From contig NZ_JAWLVJ010000012.1 of the NCBI RefSeq assembly GCF_033100395.1, forward strand, positions 1 to 64,000: a stretch of 64,000 bases of DNA. The letters run 5' to 3'. The stretch is from Terasakiella sp033100395. GTDB lineage: Bacteria > Pseudomonadota > Alphaproteobacteria > Rhodospirillales > Terasakiellaceae. The translations under genes were made by a program, and so were the position numbers. The number at the start of each line of letters is the position of its first letter. Positions within the stretch are counted from its first letter, which is position 1. Of this stretch, positions 60,298-64,000 are shown one piece after another. The notes beneath the pieces were generated by a model, which searched no databases, had not been told where the DNA came from, and saw only the letters and a list, made by a program, of their open reading frames with translations.

Positions 60298-61309
60298 AGA
60301 GATAGACACCGTCATCCTGTTGAGTTCTCTTTAAACGCCCCTTAGCTTCCAGATGATGCAGATGCGCCAGCGCTTCACCGATGGCAAAGAAGACCTGGTG
60401 GCTGTCCAGCTTACGGGTAAAGAGACCTTTTAAAACCTCATAGGCACTAACAGGTTCTTTACACAGATCATATGTCTCTTCCAGACGATCATCATGATGA
60501 TGGGCCAAATCGTTCAGACGTGCGTGCAGTCCGCGAAACGGTGTGTCATGGGATGGCAAGATCAGGATATCTTCCGGCAGATGCCTGTAGAGATCGAGGC
60601 TACCCAGGAATTGGGACAACGGATCAGCCGTTGGTTCCTGCGGCCAGATGCTGATATTGGGGCTGATGCGCGGTAAAATCTGATCACCTGAGATCATCAC
60701 GTTCAAATCTTCGCAATAAAGACAGGCATGTTCCGGGCTGTGCCCTGTGCCGACGATGACCTGCCAGTCGTGGCCACCCACATCAATCTTTTCCCCATCC
60801 ACAATACGACGAATGCCTGCAGGCGGCACGGCAATGCGCGATGGATAGGACACACTGCGTTCCGGGATCAGTTCCATCAGTTCATCATCAAAGCCCGCGC
60901 TATGATAGAAACCTGTCAGATATTCAGAAGATCGTTCGGTCGTTTCCAGCTTGAGGTTGCGGGCCATGCCCCATTCCCCCAACGTCATCCACAGCTGCAG
61001 ACCAAACTTTTCTTCAAACCATCCAGCCAAACCGACATGGTCGGGATGAAAATGGGTGACAATCATACGTTTGATCGGCTTGTGGGCGAACTGGTCAGCA
61101 AACAGCATTTCCCAACGTTCACGCACTTCAGGCAGATTGATCCCGGTATCCACAATGATCCAGCCATCGCCATCATCCAAAATCCACAGATTAATATGGT
61201 TCAGTTTAAACGGCAGAGGCATACGCACCCAAAATACACCGGGAGCGACTTCAATAGCTTTGCCTGCATCAGGCAAATGATCGAAGAGGTAAGTAATTTC
61301 TTTTGTCAT
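60284..61309 (-). CDS. metallo-beta-lactamase-fold hydrolase
   Basis: Protein of 341 residues of the MBL superfamily. The metal-binding motif is MIVTHFHPDHVGLAGW, with H-x-H-x-D-H, and further ligands occur in GTGHSPEHACLY and ILPSHDTPFRG. The C-terminal extension of about 75 residues, with a winged-helix-like part (AYEVLKGLFTRKLDSHQVFFAIGEALAHLHHLEAKG), resembles glyoxalase II-like and LACTB2-type proteins. Likely a cytoplasmic thioester or lactone hydrolase. Substrate unknown. Confidence 0.85.
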   Translation of the reverse strand: MTKEITYLFDHLPDAGKAIEVAPGVFWVRMPLPFKLNHINLWILDDGDGWIIVDTGINLPEVRERWEMLFADQFAHKPIKRMIVTHFHPDHVGLAGWFEEKFGLQLWMTLGEWGMARNLKLETTERSSEYLTGFYHSAGFDDELMELIPERSVSYPSRIAVPPAGIRRIVDGEKIDVGGHDWQVIVGTGHSPEHACLYCEDLNVMISGDQILPRISPNISIWPQEPTADPLSQFLGSLDLYRHLPEDILILPSHDTPFRGLHARLNDLAHHHDDRLEETYDLCKEPVSAYEVLKGLFTRKLDSHQVFFAIGEALAHLHHLEAKGRLKRTQQDDGVYLFSQL

Positions 61310-61339
61310 GTAAGCAGACGCGTTAATCGCGTGTGGCCC

Positions 61340-62104
61340 TTAGTGATATTTAAAGGAACCGCCCTTTTCATTATTAACGATCCAGGCGAGTTCTTCCTTG
61401 ATCACTTCGGTATGATGATTTTCAGGCGCATTCAGTACGTCTTTGATGATGGTCATACGCACCGCTTCGGGCAGGCGATCAAAATTTTCCAGGAACAGGA
61501 ACTTAATGGACGGACGCATGGTCGTGGACAGCAACAGGCTGGTGACCAGACGCTTGCGGATGTCGTGACGCAGGTTGCCGTTTTCTGTCAGGTGGAAAAA
61601 TTCCTGCACAAAATGGCGTGGAGCCATGTCGCCTTCAAGCAAGGCATGCAGGTTCTGACGCAGCGCAGAAGAAAACTGTTTACGCGTCTGCACAATAACA
61701 CGATTGGTCTGGCGCACCACTTCGCCAATGGCTTTGGGGTGAAAGTCATTTTCATGCAGCATGTTAATCGCGTTTGCCACATTGTCATGCTTGCTGGCAT
61801 CAGCCACAATGCGCATGACTTCGCCGACGAATTTGTTTTTACCCGCTTGCGGGCTTAGACGTGCTGCTGCCGCCATGGACATGGGGGATTCAGGGTCACG
61901 TGTCGCCATCAGAGAAAGCGGCATCGGATCTTCCAGCGTTTCGAGGTCCAGATTAATGTTGAGCAGATGTTCCGGCATCAAGATTTTGGTCTTTTCGCCG
62001 GGCACGCAAATCGGCTGGCTGTCCTTATATTTTTCTTTAAGGTCCAGTGCGCACGAAATTCCAGCTTTCGTGATGCCCAGTTTAGATTCAACGTTATCAA
62101 CCAT
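61340..62104 (-). CDS. hypothetical helical protein
   Basis: Soluble protein of 254 residues with alpha-helical repeats in the second half (for example RKQFSSALRQNLHALLEGD and EAVRMTIIKDVLNAPENHHT). No signal peptide or membrane segment. I do not recognise the family; the helical-repeat look suggests a scaffold or regulatory protein. It is divergent from the ROK kinase gene and 30 nt downstream of the MBL gene's start side on the same strand, so it may be in an operon with MBL. Confidence 0.6.
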   Translation of the reverse strand: MVDNVESKLGITKAGISCALDLKEKYKDSQPICVPGEKTKILMPEHLLNINLDLETLEDPMPLSLMATRDPESPMSMAAAARLSPQAGKNKFVGEVMRIVADASKHDNVANAINMLHENDFHPKAIGEVVRQTNRVIVQTRKQFSSALRQNLHALLEGDMAPRHFVQEFFHLTENGNLRHDIRKRLVTSLLLSTTMRPSIKFLFLENFDRLPEAVRMTIIKDVLNAPENHHTEVIKEELAWIVNNEKGGSFKYH

Positions 62105-62223
62105 GAACGGTTTCCCCGAATTCGGTCCGAATATTTAACAATTTCTCGAACCACCAATTTACCCATAAACCCCATGATCTGCAAAGGAGTTTCGCATTTT
62201 CCACAGTAGGCAAATTATGCCCA

Positions 62224-62250
62224 TTGACAGATCGGAACTTGTGATACAAT
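62224..62250 (+). promoter_or_regulatory. candidate promoter for the ROK kinase gene
   Basis: TTGACA at 62224-62229 and TACAAT at 62245-62250. The spacing is short (15 bases), but a TG one base before the -10 makes an extended -10. About 40 bases before the ATG at 62293. Confidence 0.45.
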
Positions 62251-62292
62251 GCACTCAATAGATTAACACTTCGTAACTTATTGGAATTTCTT

Positions 62293-63180
62293 ATGCGAAT
62301 CGGAATTGACCTCGGCGGCACGAAGATTGAAATCCTCTGTCTTGGCGATGATGGCCAGGAACTTCTAAGAAAAAGAATTCCCGCCCCAAAAGGCGATTAT
62401 CAACAAACAGTTGATGCGATTCGCACACTGGTTTTGGAAGCCGAAGCCGAACTGAGGCAAAAAGGAAGCGTCGGCATCGGTATCCCCGGCAGCATTTCCC
62501 AGCACACAAATCTGGTTAAAAATGCCAATTCCGTCTGGCTGATCGGCCATCCTTTTCAGCAAGATTTATCCTATGCACTAGATCGTGAAGTCCGCATGAC
62601 TAACGATGCCAACTGCTTTGCCCTGTCCGAAGCAACCGACGGGGCAGGCAAGGATGGAAAATCCGTTTTCGGCGTTATTCTCGGCACCGGGGTCGGTGGC
62701 GGCCTAGTGGTGGACAAAAAAATCCTAAACGGTCTGAACGGGGTTGCCGGTGAATGGGGACATAATTCAATGCCCTGGCCCGAAGATGGTGAACGCCCGG
62801 GTCAGCCCTGTTATTGCGGCCATTCCGGTTGTATCGAAACCTTCCTGAGCGGGCCAAGCCTTGCGCGTACTTTTGAAAATATCTGCGGCACCAAAATCGA
62901 AGCCAAAGATATCCCCACCTTCCCCCACGATATCACCGACCCGGTCTTTGCCATTTATGAACATCGACTGGCCCGTGCGCTTGCCAGCGTGATCAACCTG
63001 TTTGACCCCGAGATCATCGTTCTGGGCGGCGGTGTTTCGAACATTGATCGCTGGTATCAGACGGTTCCCACCCTGTGGCACAAATGGGTGTTTGGCGATG
63101 AATGCGACACAAAACTGGTTAAAGCCCAACATGGAGATTCAAGTGGCGTGCGCGGAGCCGCCTGGCTTTGGGAAAGTTGA
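62293..63180 (+). CDS. ROK-family sugar kinase, fructokinase-like
   Basis: Kinase of 295 residues of the ROK family. The ATP site is IGIDLGGTKIEI, the catalytic Asp lies in TNDANCFALSEA, GTGVGGGLV is the phosphate loop, and the zinc-finger-like GQPCYCGHSGCIETFLSGP is the ROK signature. Phosphorylates a hexose, most likely fructose or glucose (Mak/NagK-like). ATG at 62293; a longer ORF upstream has only a TTG. It stands alone, with no transporter next to it. Confidence 0.9.
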   Translation: MRIGIDLGGTKIEILCLGDDGQELLRKRIPAPKGDYQQTVDAIRTLVLEAEAELRQKGSVGIGIPGSISQHTNLVKNANSVWLIGHPFQQDLSYALDREVRMTNDANCFALSEATDGAGKDGKSVFGVILGTGVGGGLVVDKKILNGLNGVAGEWGHNSMPWPEDGERPGQPCYCGHSGCIETFLSGPSLARTFENICGTKIEAKDIPTFPHDITDPVFAIYEHRLARALASVINLFDPEIIVLGGGVSNIDRWYQTVPTLWHKWVFGDECDTKLVKAQHGDSSGVRGAAWLWES

Positions 63181-63273
63181 GTAAAAACACCTAAAAGATA
63201 TAAAGGCTCAACAAAAGTAACCATTTCGAGTAAAATGCCCTTAAAAATTGTTAATAGTTAACGGGGTAATGGC

Positions 63274-64000
63274 ATGGTATTCTTTAAAAAAATACAGCAT
63301 TTGTTCATCATCTGGGCAGCAGTTACTTTCATTTCTGCCTGTGCACCACACCAACAATTCAGAACAGAAATAGAAAAAATCTGTGCTTATACAAAAGACG
63401 AAAACAACTGCATCACTTCTGCACGACAGTCACATTTTCCAGTTGAAGACAACATCAAAGACGGACAATATTTTCTCAATTTCGTTGAATTAGACGACCA
63501 AGGCCACCTATGGGACAAAGAACAACTAGAAAAAGTCATCGCTCATGCAAATAACATTGCCGCTAACGAAGACATTGTCATTGTCACCTATGTTCATGGC
63601 TGGAAGCATAGCGCACAAAGTAAGAAAGACAAACCGGACACAAACATTGCTTATTTTCGTCAAACGCTGCGTGAACTAAGTCAGGTTGAATTTGCCACAC
63701 GAGGCAAAGATGCCCGCACCATTTTCGGCGTTTACATCGGATGGCGTGGTGGCTCAGTTACACTTCCGGGCCTAAAAGAACTGACCATCTGGGACCGTAA
63801 ATCAACAGCAAAAGAGGTCGGGCATGGTGCCTTAACCCAGGTCCTTTCGAAACTCAATCATGTAAAACGCGTCAGACAAGCTATACACGGGCCAACGGTA
63901 GACAGTCGTTTTGTCACAATCGGTCACAGTCTTGGCGGCGTCGCCCTGTATTCGTCGGTATCCCAATTGCTGCAAAACAAATTTGTCGAAACGACCGACG
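63274..64000 (+). CDS. lipoprotein with alpha/beta-hydrolase fold, cut by the window edge
   Basis: The open frame runs from the ATG at 63274 to the end of the window (242 residues seen). The signal peptide ends in a lipobox, FISAC, so it is a lipoprotein. The body is an alpha/beta hydrolase: VTYVHGWKHSA (the oxyanion HG), GVYIGWRGGS, and the nucleophile motif TIGHSLGGVAL with the catalytic Ser. The C-terminal acid and His are outside the window. The gene is AT-richer than its neighbours. A GTTAA-TAG-TTAAC palindrome (63250-63262) lies just upstream. Probably an envelope-anchored esterase or lipase; substrate unknown. Confidence 0.75.
   Translation, partial: MVFFKKIQHLFIIWAAVTFISACAPHQQFRTEIEKICAYTKDENNCITSARQSHFPVEDNIKDGQYFLNFVELDDQGHLWDKEQLEKVIAHANNIAANEDIVIVTYVHGWKHSAQSKKDKPDTNIAYFRQTLRELSQVEFATRGKDARTIFGVYIGWRGGSVTLPGLKELTIWDRKSTAKEVGHGALTQVLSKLNHVKRVRQAIHGPTVDSRFVTIGHSLGGVALYSSVSQLLQNKFVETTD

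Noticed and set aside
60728..61858. Plus-strand ORF of 376 codons
   Set aside because: It runs antisense across the MBL gene and into the next gene, and the product has no recognisable domain or ribosome-binding site.
1..64000. tRNA, rRNA, CRISPR arrays, prophage or complete transposons
   Set aside because: I looked for tRNA-like cloverleaf ends, rRNA-like conserved blocks, regularly spaced direct repeats, phage structural genes and transposases, and saw none apart from the six-codon edge ORF.

Overview
This 64 kb window looks like ordinary chromosome of an alphaproteobacterium, most likely a marine or aquatic member of the Rhodospirillales or a relative. Base composition is moderate. The lineage call rests on an RcdA/DUF1465 protein (an alphaproteobacterial cell-cycle factor), a class I PHA synthase, a histone-deacetylase-like/xseB/ispA/dxs/tlyA gene string, and the wealth of signalling genes. 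No rRNA, tRNA, CRISPR array or complete insertion sequence was seen. Names and functions come from reading the protein sequences, without database searches.

Layout. 1-1.6 kb: two exported hydrolases (a dienelactone-hydrolase-like enzyme and a C-terminally broken FAH-family protein whose break abuts the start of another, possibly transposase, ORF). 1.7-6 kb: a membrane LytTR regulator, small exported or unknown proteins, an orphan molybdate-binding protein and a Tag-like glycosylase. 6-15 kb: a signalling block with a receiver protein, a chemoreceptor, an Hpt/pseudo-receiver protein, a KdsC-like phosphatase and a large PAS-GGDEF-EAL protein. 15-19 kb: XRE-cupin regulator, threonine aldolase, Rrf2 regulator, GNAT protein and a class III nucleotide cyclase. 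19-23.5 kb: RND efflux pair 1. 23.6-28.3 kb: unknown proteins, RcdA, an M20 amidohydrolase and PhaC. 28.4-29.6 kb: a beta-propeller lipoprotein gene split by an A8 run and flanked by 36-bp inverted repeats. 29.6-34.4 kb: RND pair 2, an ArsR/SqrR-type regulator and a DUF2892 protein. 34.4-43.3 kb: housekeeping genes (fieF, pdxH, a DnaJ-class chaperone, a YaiI-family protein, a YihY membrane protein, fabI, aroC) and lipoproteins. 43.4-48 kb: an AhpD-like protein, a candidate small RNA, a nucleoside-gate protein, a periplasmic binding protein, a LysE exporter and a LysR regulator. 47.8-52.6 kb: isoprenoid operon. 52.8-58.8 kb: RND pair 3, a TusA-like protein, a second ArsR/SqrR-type regulator and a SAM methyltransferase. 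58.8-64 kb: small enzymes, LysR, an MBL-fold hydrolase, an unknown protein, a ROK kinase and a lipoprotein hydrolase cut by the window edge.

How it fits together. Three RND adaptor/pump pairs lack any linked outer-membrane channel gene. Two of them sit beside paralogous ArsR regulators that keep the cysteine pair of persulfide sensors (SqrR/BigR/YgaV), together with a DUF2892 or TusA-like sulfur protein, which suggests sulfur-stress-responsive efflux modules. The best new-biology candidate is a probable small RNA near 44.08-44.20 kb: a near-consensus promoter, a 5' stem-loop and a strong terminator with a C-rich loop in a space with no ORF. Once the small ORFs at 4023-4148 and 10621-10767 are counted, no stretch over 300 bases is left without an assigned feature.
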